From assembly GCA_028583405.1 (NCBI GenBank), contig CM053258.1:175900-239899 (forward strand): a stretch of DNA of 64,000 nt. Reading direction: 5' to 3'. Below are positions 20,211 to 30,800 of this stretch, in pieces. The notes beneath the pieces are model-generated. The model was not told the DNA's origin. It was given only the letters and a program-made list of their open reading frames with translations, and made no database searches. Numbering within the stretch: position 1 is the stretch's first letter; each line of letters starts with the position of its first letter. The stretch comes from Pogonophryne albipinna. Taxonomy: Eukaryota; Chordata; Actinopteri; Perciformes; Artedidraconidae. The position numbers were made by a program, and so were the translations under genes.

Positions 20211-21725
20211 AAACCTGCCTTTTCTAGCAAAAGTTCTGGAAAAAGTTGTTGCCCTTCAGCTTCACGAACATCTTCATACTCATGAGCTCTATGAAACCTT
20301 CCAGTCTGGTTTCAGACCAGCTCACAGCACTGAAACAGCTCTGGTCAGGGTTCAAAATGACCTACTGATTGCGGCTGACTCTGGTTCCCCAAGCCTACTC
20401 ATCTTGCTGGACTTAAGTGCAGCATTTGACACTGTTGACCATCGTATCATGTGTCGGCGACTCCAGGAGGTGGGAATCACTGGAAAGGCTTTGGACTTTT
20501 TCCACTCGTACCTCACAGGAAGACAGGAATATGTCCGTCTTGGAAAAAGCACCTCCGACACACACTGTGTCACCTCTGGTGTCCCCCCAAGGGTCAGTCC
20601 TTGGGCCACTGCTCTTTTTAATTTACATGTTGCCCCTGGGACAAATACTGAGAAGCCATAACATCAACTTCCACATATATGCTGATGACACACAGATCTA
20701 TTTCCAAACTGCCCCAGATAAAGATCTGGCACTTTCAAATGCCTCAAGATGCCTGGAACACATTCACCACTGGATGAGCAACAACTCCCTCCAACTGAAT
20801 AGCAGCAAATCAGAGGCCATTCTGATTGGAACACCAAATCAAACACAAAAAACGGATATCACTCATATCAGCATCAATGGCCACTCCATTCCCCTCTCTC
20901 CACTTGTAACAAGCCTTGGTGTGAAACTGGACTCATCCCTTTCATTCCAAGCACACATAAAGACGGTCTGCCAAGCCTCATACTACCACCTGAGGAACAT
21001 CTCCAGAATGCGACACTCCCTCACCAAACTGGATGCAGAAAAACTGATCCATGCCTTCATCACCTCCCGCATTGATTACTGCAATTCTCTGCTTGCAGGC
21101 ATTCCAGCAAAAACCACCCAGAGACTGCAATATATACAGAACTGTGCCGCCCGGATACTCACAGGAACCCGCAAATCAGAGCACATCACCCCCATCCTTC
21201 ACTCCCTCCACTGGCTCCCTGTAACACACCGGATCACCTACAAAGTCCTCATAATGGTATTCAACGCCATCAACCAAACTGGCCCCACCTACCTACAAGA
21301 ACTGCTGACCAGAAAACAATCCCATACCTCACGCACACTCAGGTCAGACAGCTCCAATCTCCTGGCTGTCCCGCGGACAAAACTGGTCACCATGGGAAAC
21401 CGTGCTTTCTCCTCTCTGGGTCCACGTCTGTGGAATCAGCTTCCAGAGGACATACGGACCTCTGCATCACTCTCAGTTTTTAGGAAATGCCTCAAGACCC
21501 ACCTGTTCCGCACCGCATTTTACTGACTGTCCTTTATTTTATTTATTTATTTTAAAACCTTTTATGCTCTTAACCTTTTATTTCTATTTTTATATTGCCA
21601 TATTTTATCCAATATGCTCCTTTAGATATATTTTTACTTATTCTTCCGTATAGCTTTGTGAAGCACCTTGAGATGACGTTGTTTTTAAAGTGTGCTATAC
21701 AAATCAAATGCATTATTATTATTAT
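20211..21725 (+). mobile_element. 5'-truncated L2-like LINE inserted in a minisatellite
   Basis: A non-LTR retrotransposon fragment starts inside the reverse transcriptase and ends with a 3' tail (gtgaagcaccttgagatgac, then gtgctatacaaat and ATT repeats at 21711-21723), as in L2-group elements. The 26-bp array is interrupted cleanly: ...gatatca before it and atcacagttc after it, so a 3-4 base target repeat (atca) is possible. The insertion is present in both duplicated copies. Confidence 0.85.
20213..21526 (+). pseudogene. LINE ORF2 reverse transcriptase, C-terminal half, frameshifted
   Basis: The reading begins LPFLAKVLEKVVALQLHE, includes SGFRPAHSTETAL, DLSAAFDTVDH and the GVPQGSVLGP region, and the catalytic YADD at 20678-20689, and ends SVFRKCLKTHLFRTAFY with a stop at 21524-21526. 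In the run of six C at 20583-20588 (five expected for GVPQGS) an added C breaks the frame, so the first part stops early and the second continues in the next frame. The endonuclease domain and ORF1 are absent because of 5' truncation. The element is dead. Confidence 0.88.
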
Positions 21726-22852
21726 CACAGTTCTATAGAGTCAGGTGATATCACAGTTCTATAGAGTCAGGTGATAGCACAGTTCTATAGAGTCAGGTGA
21801 TATCACAGTTCTATAGAGTCAGGTGATAGCACAGTTCTATAGAGTCAGGTGATATCACAGTTCTATAGAGTCAGGTGATATCACAGTTCTATAGAGTCAG
21901 GTGATATCACAGTTCTATAGAGTCAGGTGATAGCACAGTTCTATAGAGTCAGGTGATATCACAGTTCTATAGAGTCAGGTGATAGCACAGTTCTATAGAG
22001 TCAGGTGATATCACAGTTCTATAGAGTCAGGTGATAGCACAGTTCTATAGAGTCAGGTGATATCACAGTTCTATAGAGTCAGGTGATATCACAGTTCTAT
22101 AGAGTCAGGTGATATCACAGTTCTATAGAGTCAGGTGATAGCACAGTTCTATAGAGTCAGGTGATATCACAGTTCTATAGAGTCAGGTGATAGCACAGTT
22201 CTATAGAGTCAGGTGATATCACAGTTCTATAGAGTCAGGTGATATCACAGTTCTATAGAGTCAGGTGATAGCACAGTTCTATAGAGTCAGGTGATATCAC
22301 AGTTCTATAGAGTCAGGTGATAGCACAGTTATATAGAGTCAGGTGATATCACAGTTCTATAGAGTCAGGTGATAGCACAGTTCTATAGAGTCAGGTGATA
22401 GCACAGTTCTATAGAGTCAGGTGATATCACAGTTCTATAGAGTCAGGTGATATCACAGTTCTATAGAGTCAGGTGATATCACAGTTCTATAGAGTCAGGT
22501 GATAGCACAGTTCTATAGAGTCAGGTGATATCACAGTTCTATAGAGTCAGGTGATAGCACAGTTCTATAGAGTCAGGTGATAGCACAGTTCTATAGAGTC
22601 AGGTGATATCACAGTTCTATAGAGTCAGGTGATATCACAGTTCTATAGAGTCAGGTGATAGCACAGTTCTATAGAGTCAGGTGATATCACAGTTCTATAG
22701 AGTCAGGTGATAGCACAGTTCTATAGAGTCAGGTGATATCACAGTTCTATAGAGTCAGGTGATAGCATAGTTCTATAGAGTCAGGTGATATCACAGTTCT
22801 ATAGAGTCAGGTGATAGCACAGTTCTATAGAGTCAGGTGATAGCACAGTTCC
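21726..22852 (+). repeat. 26-bp minisatellite, continuation after LINE
   Basis: About 43 units of the same array. It ends only 33 bases before exon 2, so the branch point of intron 1 must lie in or at the edge of the repeat. Confidence 0.95.
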
Positions 22853-22860
22853 TTGCCCAC

Positions 22861-22883
22861 CCCCCCCCCCCCCCCCCCCCCCC
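22861..22883 (+). promoter_or_regulatory. C23 polypyrimidine tract of the exon 2 acceptor
   Basis: Twenty-three consecutive C then AG|C. The tract has no U, unlike usual acceptors. A G17 run lies 28 bases after exon 2, so the transcript could pair across the exon. Confidence 0.7.
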
Positions 22884-22885
22884 AG

Positions 22886-23058
22886 CTGCTGCTCCTTCGA
22901 GGACTACAACCTGACCACTGAGTGGCTCCTGAACCACACCTCCCAGCGCCCTAAGGTGGCTGTGATCTGTGGCTCTGGACTGGGACTACTGGCTGACGGA
23001 GCCGCGAACAAGCAGACCTTCAGGTACCAGGACATCCCCAACTTCCCCGTCAGCACAG
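22886..23058 (+). CDS. pnp: Purine nucleoside phosphorylase, exon 2
   Basis: 173 bases, acceptor CCAG|C, donor ACAG|GTGAGT. It encodes [20 protein letters not shown], then [17 protein letters not shown] and DIPNFPVST. It matches human PNP residues about 7-60: helix (EDYKNTAEWLLSHT), the phosphate-binding loop CGSGLG with Ser33, and IPNFPRST. The length and both boundary phases match the human gene. Differences: human GGLTD reads GLLAD, and the arginine before ST is V. It begins with one base completing the codon from exon 1 and ends with one base completed by exon 3. Confidence 0.95.
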
Positions 23059-23085
23059 GTGAGTGTGGCCCCGCCCCCTGAGGCT

Positions 23086-23102
23086 GGGGGGGGGGGGGGG
23101 GG
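23086..23102 (+). repeat. G17 tract at start of intron 2
   Basis: Seventeen consecutive G, 28 bases into intron 2. It is complementary to the C23 tract upstream of the same exon and could also form a G-quadruplex in the RNA. Confidence 0.9.
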
Positions 23103-23134
23103 CGTTAGCTCAACTACAGGCACTGTGTTTATGT

Positions 23135-24395
23135 GTGTTCAGGTGTGTTTATGTGGTGTGTTCATGTGTGTGTTTATGTGTGTTCAAGTAAGTTCAGGTG
23201 TGTGCATGTGTGTTCAGGTGTGTGCATGTGTGTTCAGGTGTGTTCATGTGTGTTTATGTGTGTTTATGTGGTGTGTTCATGTGTGTGTTCATGTGTGTGT
23301 TTATGTGTGTTCATGTGTGTTCAGGTGTGTGCATGTGTGTTTATGTGTGTTCATGTGTGTGCATGTGTGTTCAGGTGTGTGCATGTGTGTGCATGTGTGT
23401 TCATGTGTGTGCATGTGTGTTCAGGTAAGTTCAGGTGTGTGCATGTGTGTGCATGTGTGTTCAGGTGTGTGCATGTGTGTGTATGTGTGTTCTGGTGTTA
23501 TCAGGTGTGTTCATATGTGTGCATGTGTGTTCATGTGTGTCCAGGTGTGTTCATGTGTGTTCATGTGTGTTCATGTGTGTGCATGTGTGTGCATGTGTGT
23601 TCAGGTGTGTTCAGGTGTGTCCAGGTGTGTTCATGTGTGTCCAGGTGTGTTCATGGGTGTGCATGTATGTTCATGTGTGTTCAGGTGTGTTCAGGTGTGT
23701 CCAGGTGTGTTCATGTGTGTTCATGTGTGTTCATGTGTGTTCATGTGTGTCCAGGTGTGTTCATGTATGTTCATGTGTGTTCAGGTGTGTTCAGGTGTGT
23801 CCAGGTGTGTTCATGTGTGTTCATGTGTGTCCAGGTGTGTTCATGTATGTTCATGTGTGTTCAGGTGTGTCCAGGTGTGTTCATGTGTGTGCATGTGTGT
23901 TCATGTGTGTTCATGTGTGTTCAGGTGTGTTCATGTGTGTTCATGTGTGTTCAGGTGTGTTCAGGTGTGTCCAGGTGTGTTCATGTGTGTCCAGGTGTGT
24001 TCATGTATGTTCATGTGTGTTCAGGTGTGTCCAGGTGTGTTCATGTGTGTCCAGGTGTGTTCATGTGTGTGCATGTATGTTCATGTGTGTTCATGTATGT
24101 TCATGTGTGTTCATGTGTGTTCAGGTGTGTTCATGTGTGTTCATGTGTGTTCAGGTGTGTTCATGTATGTTCATGTGTGTTCATGTGTGTTCAGGTGTGT
24201 TCATGTGTGTTCATGTGTGTTCAGGTGTGTTCATGTGTGTTCATGTGTGTTCATGTGTGTTCATGTGTGTTCATGTGTGTGCATGTGTGTTCATGTGTGT
24301 CCAGGTGTGTTCATGTGTGTTCATGTGTGTTCATGTGTGTTCATGTGTGTTCATGTGTGTTCAGGTGAGTTCAGATATGTTCAGATGTGTTCATG
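23135..24395 (+). repeat. Decamer minisatellite filling intron 2
   Basis: Ten-base units tcaggtgtgt, tcatgtgtgt, gcatgtgtgt and ccaggtgtgt follow one another for about 1.26 kb up to 20 bases before the exon 3 acceptor. Many units contain CAG|GTGTGT, and one (23421-23430) is a perfect donor consensus, CAG|GTAAGT. Long open frames of Cys-Val-His/Gln-rich sequence here are artefacts of the period. Confidence 0.97.
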
Positions 24396-24415
24396 TGTTT
24401 CCTGTCTCTCTCCAG

Positions 24416-24519
24416 TGGCGGGTCATGAAGGCTGTCTGGTGTTTGGGACGATCGAGGACACTTCCTGTGTCTTCATGCAGGGACACTTCCACCTGTACGA
24501 AGGTTACTCCCTCTGCCAG
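24416..24519 (+). CDS. pnp: Purine nucleoside phosphorylase, exon 3
   Basis: 104 bases, acceptor CTCCAG|TG, donor CCAG|GTGGGC. With one base from exon 2 it reads V-AGHEGCLVFGTIEDT, then VFMQGHFHLYEGYSLCQ. It aligns with human residues 61-95. His64, His86 and Tyr88 are kept. Human Arg84, a phosphate ligand (QGRFH), is His here (codon cac), and human Arg67 (GRLVFG) is Cys (tgt); each is one transition from a CpG arginine codon. The exon ends in phase 0, as needed for exon 4. It could be a genuine paralogue-specific change or a sign of decay. Confidence 0.93.
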
Positions 24520-24843
24520 GTGGGCCATTACCCAGCATGCACCCGAACCTCTCTGAAGTGTTTGATGGTCTGGTTCTGTTGGGTCCATCAGACTGGGAGG
24601 TGCTGTTATCACTGGTATTCCCTTCTGGTCTGAGGAAGGGTCTCAGTGATCAGTTTAGAAAGTCAAGGGTTTCTGGAAAGGGATCTTTTTAAAGAGTCAA
24701 TAGATCCAGTTCTAGTAGGTCTGGAGGTCCACAAGGAGTCCTTTGAAGGTGCTCCAGTGTTCCCAGAAAGGTTTCCATAGATCCGTTAAGAGGGTCTGTA
24801 CGTACATGAAAAGGGGTCGTAGGTCGCGTTCACACCAGCTTTG
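24520..24843 (+). other. Start of intron 3, nothing recognised
   Basis: About 320 bases of single-copy intron with no gene or known repeat seen. The last part (gtagacctcagacgtgaact) resembles the 42-bp unit that follows and may be its seed. Confidence 0.6.
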
Positions 24844-27800
24844 TAGACCTCAGACGTGAACTGAACCACCTGAAAGAGGTGGTCTCAGACCTCTGAAGTG
24901 AACTGAACAACCTGAAAGAGGTGGTCTCAGACATGGTCTCAGACCTCTGAAGTGAACTGAACAACCTGAAAGAGGTGGTCTCAGACCTCTGAAGTGAACT
25001 GAACAACCTGAAAGAGGTGGTCTCAGACCTCTGAAGTGAACTGAACAACCTCAAAGAGGTGGTCTCAGACCTCTGAAGTGAACTAAACAACCTGGAAGAG
25101 GTGGTCTCAGACCTCTGAAGTGAACTGAACAACCTGAAAGAGGTGGTCTCAGACCTCTGAAGTGAACTAAACCACCTGAAAGAGGTGGTCTCAGACCTCT
25201 GAAGTGAACTGAACAACCTGAAAGAGGTGGTCTCAGACCCCTGAAGTGAATTGAACAAACTGAAAGAGGTGTTCTCAGACGTGGTGTCAGACCTCTGAAG
25301 TGAAGTGAACAACCTGAAAGAGGTGGTCTCAGACCTCTGAAGTGAACTGAACAACCAGAAAGAGGTGGTCTCAGACCTCTGAAGTGAACTAAACAAACTG
25401 AAAGAGGTGGTCTCAGACCTCTGAAGTGTACTCAACAACCTGAAAGAGGTGGTCTCAGACCTCTGAAGTGAACTGAACAACCTGAAAGAGGTGGTCTCAG
25501 ACCTCTGAATTTTACTGAACAACCTGAACGAGGTGGTGTCAGACCTCTGAAGTTTACAGAACAACCTGAACGAGGTGGTCTCAGACCTCTGAAATTAACT
25601 GAACCACCTGAAAGAGGTGGTCTCAAACCTCTGAAGTGAACTGAACCACCTGAAAGAGGTGGTCTCAGACCCCTGAAGTGAACTGAACCACCTGAAAGAG
25701 GTGGTCTCAAACCTCTGAAGTGAACTGAATCACCTGAAAGAGGTGGTCTCAGACCTCTGAAGTGATCAACCTGAAAGAGGTGGTCTCAGACCCCTGAAGT
25801 GAACTGAACAATCTGAAAGAGGTGGTCTCAGACCCCTGAAGTGAACTGAACCACCTGAAAGAGGTGGTCTCACACATCTGAAGTGAACTGAACAACCTGA
25901 AAGAGGTGGTCTCAGACCTCTGAAGTGAACTGGACCACCTGAAAGAGGTGGTCTCAGACCTCTGAAGTGAACTGAACCACCTGAAAGAGGTGGTCTCAGA
26001 CCTCTGAAGTGAACTGAACCACCTGAAAGAGGTGGTCTCAGACCTCTGAAGTGAACTGAACCACCTGAAAGATGTGGTCTCAGACCTCTGAAGTGAACTG
26101 AACAACCTGAACGAGGTGGTCTCGGACCTCTGAATTTTACTGAACAACCTGAACGAGGTGGTGTCAGACCTCTGAAGTTTACAGAACAACCTGAACGAGG
26201 TGGTCTCAGACCTCTGAAATTAACTGAACCACCTGAAAGAGGTGGTCTCAGACCTCTGAAGTGAACTGAACAACCTGAAAGAGGTGGTCTCAGACCTCTG
26301 AAGTGAACTAAACAACCTGAACGAGGTGGTCCCATACCTCTGAAGTGAACTAAACCACCTGAAAGAGGTGGTCTCAGACCTCTGAAGTGAACTGAACAAC
26401 CTGAAAGAGGTGGTCTCAGACCTCTGAAGTGAACTGAACCACCTGAAAGAGGTGGTCTCAAACCTCTGAAGTGAACTGAACCACCTGAAAGAGGTGGTCT
26501 CAGACCCCTGAAGTGAACTGAACCACCTGAAAGAGGTGGTCTCAAACCTCTGAAGTGAACTGAACCACCTGAAAGAGGTGGTCTCAGACCTCTGAAGTGA
26601 TCAACCTGAAAGAGGTGGTCTCAGACCCCTGAAGTGAACTGAACAATCTGAAAGAGGTGGTCTCAGACCCCTGAAGTGAACTGAACCACCTGAAAGAGGT
26701 GGTCTCAAACATCTGAAGTGAACTGAACAACCTGAAAGAGGTGGTCTCAGACCTCTGAAGTGAACTGAATCACCTGAAAGAGGTGGTCTCAGACCTCTGA
26801 AGTGAACTGAACCACCTGAAAGAGGTGGTCTCAGACCTCTGAAGTGAACTGAACCACCTGAAAGATGTGGTCTCAGACCTCTGAAGTGAACTGAACAACC
26901 TGAATGAGGTGGTCTCGGACCTCTGAATTTTACTGAACAACCTGAACGAGGTGGTGTCAGACCTCTGAAGTTTACAGAACAACCTGAACGAGGTGGTCTC
27001 AGACCTCTGAAATTAACTGAACCACCTGAAAGAGGTGGTCTCAAACCTCTGAAGTGAACTGAACCACCTGAAAGAGGTGGTCTCAGACCTCTGAAGTGAA
27101 CTGAACCACATGAAAGAGGTGGTCTCAGACCTCTGAAGTGAACTGAACAACCTGAAAGAGGTGGTCTCAGACCTCTGAAGTGAACTGAACAACCTAAAAG
27201 AGGTGGTCACGGACCTCTGAAGTGAACTGAACAACCTGAAAGAGGTGGCCTCTGACCTCTGAAGTGAAGTGAACAACCTAAAAGAGGTGGACTCAGACCT
27301 CTGAAGTGAACTGAACCACCTGAAAGAGGTGGTCTCAGACCTCTAAAGTGAACTGAACCCCCTGAAAGAGGTGGTCTCAGACCTCTGAAGTGATCAACCT
27401 GAAAGAGGTGGTCTCAGACCCCTGAAGTGAACTGAACAACCTAAAAGAGGTGGTCCTAGACCTCTGAAGTTAACTGAACCACCTGAAAGAGGTGGTCTCA
27501 GACCCCTGAAGTGAACTGAACCACCTGAAAGAGGTGGTCTCAAACCTCTGAAGTGAACTGAACCACCTGAAAGAGGTGGTCTCAGACCTCTGAAGTGATC
27601 AACCTGAAAGAGGTGGTCTCAGACCCCTGAAGTGAACTGAACAATCTGAAAGAGGTGGTCTCAGACCCCTGAAGTGAACTGAACCACCTGAAAGAGGTGG
27701 TCTCAAACATCTGAAGTGAACTGAACAACCTGAAAGAGGTGGTCTCAGACCTCTGAAGTGAACTGAACCACCTGAAAGAGGTGGTCTCAGACCTCTGAAG

Positions 27801-30800
27801 TGAACTGAACCACCTGAAAGAGGTGGTCTCAGACCTCTGAATTGAACTGAACCACCTGAAAGATGTGGTCTCAGACCTCTGAAGTGAACTGAACAACCTG
27901 AACGAGGTGGTCTCGGACCTCTGAATTTTACTGAACAACCTGAACGAGGTGGTGTCAGACCTCTGAAGTTTACAGAACAACCTGAACGAGGTGGTCTCAG
28001 ACCTCTGAAATTAACTGAACCACCTGAAAGAAGTGGTCTCAGACTTCTGAAGTGAACTGAACCACCTGAAAGAGGTGGTCTCAGACCCCTGAAGTGAACT
28101 GAACAACCTGAAAGAGGTGGTCTCAGACCTCTGAAGTGAACTGAACAACCTGAAAGAGGTGGTCTCAGACATCTGAAGTGAACTGAACCACCTGAAAGAG
28201 GTGGTCTCAGACCTCTGAAGTGAACTGAACCACCTGAACGAGGTGGTCTCAGACCTCTGAAGTGAACTGAACCACATGAAAGAGGTGGTCTCAGACCTCT
28301 GAAGTGAACTGAACAACCTGAAAGAGGTGGTCTCAGACCTCTGAAGTGAACTGAACAACCTAAAAGAGGTGGCCTCGGACCTCTGAAGTGAACTGAACAA
28401 CCTGAAAGAGGTGGCCTCTGACCTCTGAAGTGAAGTGAACAACCTAAAAGAGGTGGACTCAGACCTCTGAAGTGAACTGAACCACCTGAAAGAGGTGGTC
28501 TCAGACCTCTGAAGTGAACTGAACCACCTGAAAGAGGTGGTCTCAGACCTCTGAAGTGATCAACCTGAAAGAGGTGGTCTCAGACCCCTGAAGTGAACTG
28601 AACAACCTAAAAGAGGTGGTCTCAGACCTCTGAAGTTAACTGAACCACCTGAAAGAGGTGGTCTCAGACCTCTGAAGTGATCAACCTCGAAGAGGTGGTC
28701 TCAGACCCCTGAAGTGATCAACCTGAAAGAGGTGGTCTCAGACCCCTGAAGTGAACTGAATAACCTGAACGAGGTGGTCTCGGACCTCTGAATTGAACTG
28801 AACAACCTGAAAGAGGTGGTCTCAGACCTCTGAAGTGAACTGAACAACCTGAAAGAGGTGGTCTCAGACCTCTGAAGTGAACTGAACAACCTGACAGAGG
28901 TGGTCTCAGACGTGGTCTCAGACCCCTGAAGTGAACTGAACAACCTGAAAGAGGTGGTCTCAGACGTGGTCTCAGACCTCTGAAGTTTACTGAACAACCT
29001 GAACGAGGTTGTCTCGGCACTCTGAAGTTTACTGAACAACCTGAACGAGGTGGTCTCAGAGGTGGTCTCGGACCTCTGAAGTTTACTGAACAACCTGAAC
29101 GAGGTGGTCTCAGACCTCTGAAGTGATCAACCTGAAAGAGGTGGTCTCAGACCCCTGAAGTGAACTGAACAACCTGAAAGAGGTGGTCTCAGACCTCTGA
29201 AGTGAACTGAACCACCTGAAAGAGGTGGTCTCAGACCTCTGAAGTGATCAACCTGGAAGAGGTGGTCTCAGACCCCTTTAGTGATCAACCTGAAAGAGGT
29301 GGTCTCAGATCCCTGAAGTGAACTGAACAACCTGAACGAGGTGGTCTCGGATCTCTGAAGTGAACTGAACAACCTGAAAGAGTTGGTCTCGGATCTCTGA
29401 AGTGAACTGAACAACCTGAAAGAGGTGGTCTCAGATCTCTGAAGTGAACTGAACAACCTGAAAGAGTTGGTCTCAGACCTCTGAAGTGATCAACCTGGAA
29501 GAGGTGGTCTCAGACCCCTGAAGTGATCAACCTGAAAGAGGTGGTCTCAGATCCCTGAAAAGAACTGAACAACCTGAACGAGGTGGTCTCGGATCTCTGA
29601 AGTGAACTGAACAACCTGAAAGAGGTGGTCCCAGTCCTCTGAAGTGATCAACCTGGAAGAGGTGGTCTCAGACGTGGTCTCAGACACCTGAAGTGAACTG
29701 AACAACCTGAAAGAGGTGGTCTCAGACGTTGTCTCAGACCACTGAAGTTTACTGGACAACCTGAACGAGGTGTTCTCGGACCTCTGAAGTTTACTGAACA
29801 ACCTGAACGAGGTGGTCTCAGACCTCTGAAGTGATCAACCTGAAAGAGGTGGTCTCAGACCCCTGAAGTGAACTGAACCACCTGAAAGAGGTGGTCTCAG
29901 ACCTCTGAAGTGATCAACCTTGAAGAGGTGGTCTCAGACACCTGAAGTGATCAACCTGAACGAGGTGGTGTCAGACCTCTGAAGTTTACAGAACAACCTG
30001 AACGAGGTGGTCTCAGACCTCTGAAATTAACTGAACCACCTGAAAGAGGTGGTCTCAAACCTCTGAAGTGAACTGAACCACCTGAAAGAGGTGGTCTCAG
30101 ACCTCTGAAGTGAACTGAACCACATGAAAGAGGTGGTCTCAGACCTCTGAAGTGAACTGAACAACCTGAAAGAGGTGGTCTCAGACCTCTAAAGTGAACT
30201 GAACAACCTAAAAGAGGTGGTCTCGGACCTCTGAAGTGAACTGAACAACCTGAAAGAGGTGGCCTCTGACCTCTGAAGTGAAGTGAACAACCTAAAAGAG
30301 GTGGACTCAGACCTCTGAAGTGAACTGAACCACCTGAAAGAGGTGGTCTCAGACCTCTGAAGTGAACTGAACCACCTGAAAGAGGTGGTCTCATACCTCT
30401 GAAGTGATCAACCTGAAAGAGGTGGTCTCAGACCCCTGAAGTGAACTGAACAACCTAAAAGAGGTGGTCTCAGACCTCTGAAGTTAACTGAACCACCTGA
30501 AAGAGGTGGTCTCAGACCCCTGAAGTGAACTGAACCACCTGAAAGAGGTGGTCTCAAACCTCTGAAGTGAACTGAACCACCTGAAAGAGGTGGTCTCAGA
30601 CCTCTGAAGTGATCAACCTGAAAGAGGTGGTCTCAGACCCCTGAAGTGAACTGAACAATCTGAAAGAGGTGGTCTCAGACCCCTGAAGTGAACTGAACCA
30701 CCTGAAAGAGGTGGTCTCAAACATCTGAAGTGAACTGAACAACCTGAAAGAGGTGGTCTCAGACCTCTGAAGTGAACTGAACCACCTGAAAGAGGTGGTC

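Larger units (their letters stand above)
15502..20417 (+). other. Segmental duplication, copy B of PNP 5' region
   Basis: This is the second copy of the segment at 1-5144, in the same orientation, about 15.5 kb downstream. It is the copy that continues without a gap into PNP exons 2-4. Its exon 1 is in frame with exon 2, whereas copy A has lost one C. Similarity may extend further left than 15502, but the window does not show the matching part of copy A. Confidence 0.95.

Noticed and set aside
22969..24633. 554-residue Cys/Val-rich open frame
   Set aside because: It reads PNP exons 2 and 3 in the wrong frame and the decamer repeat between them; the correct reading is spliced PNP.
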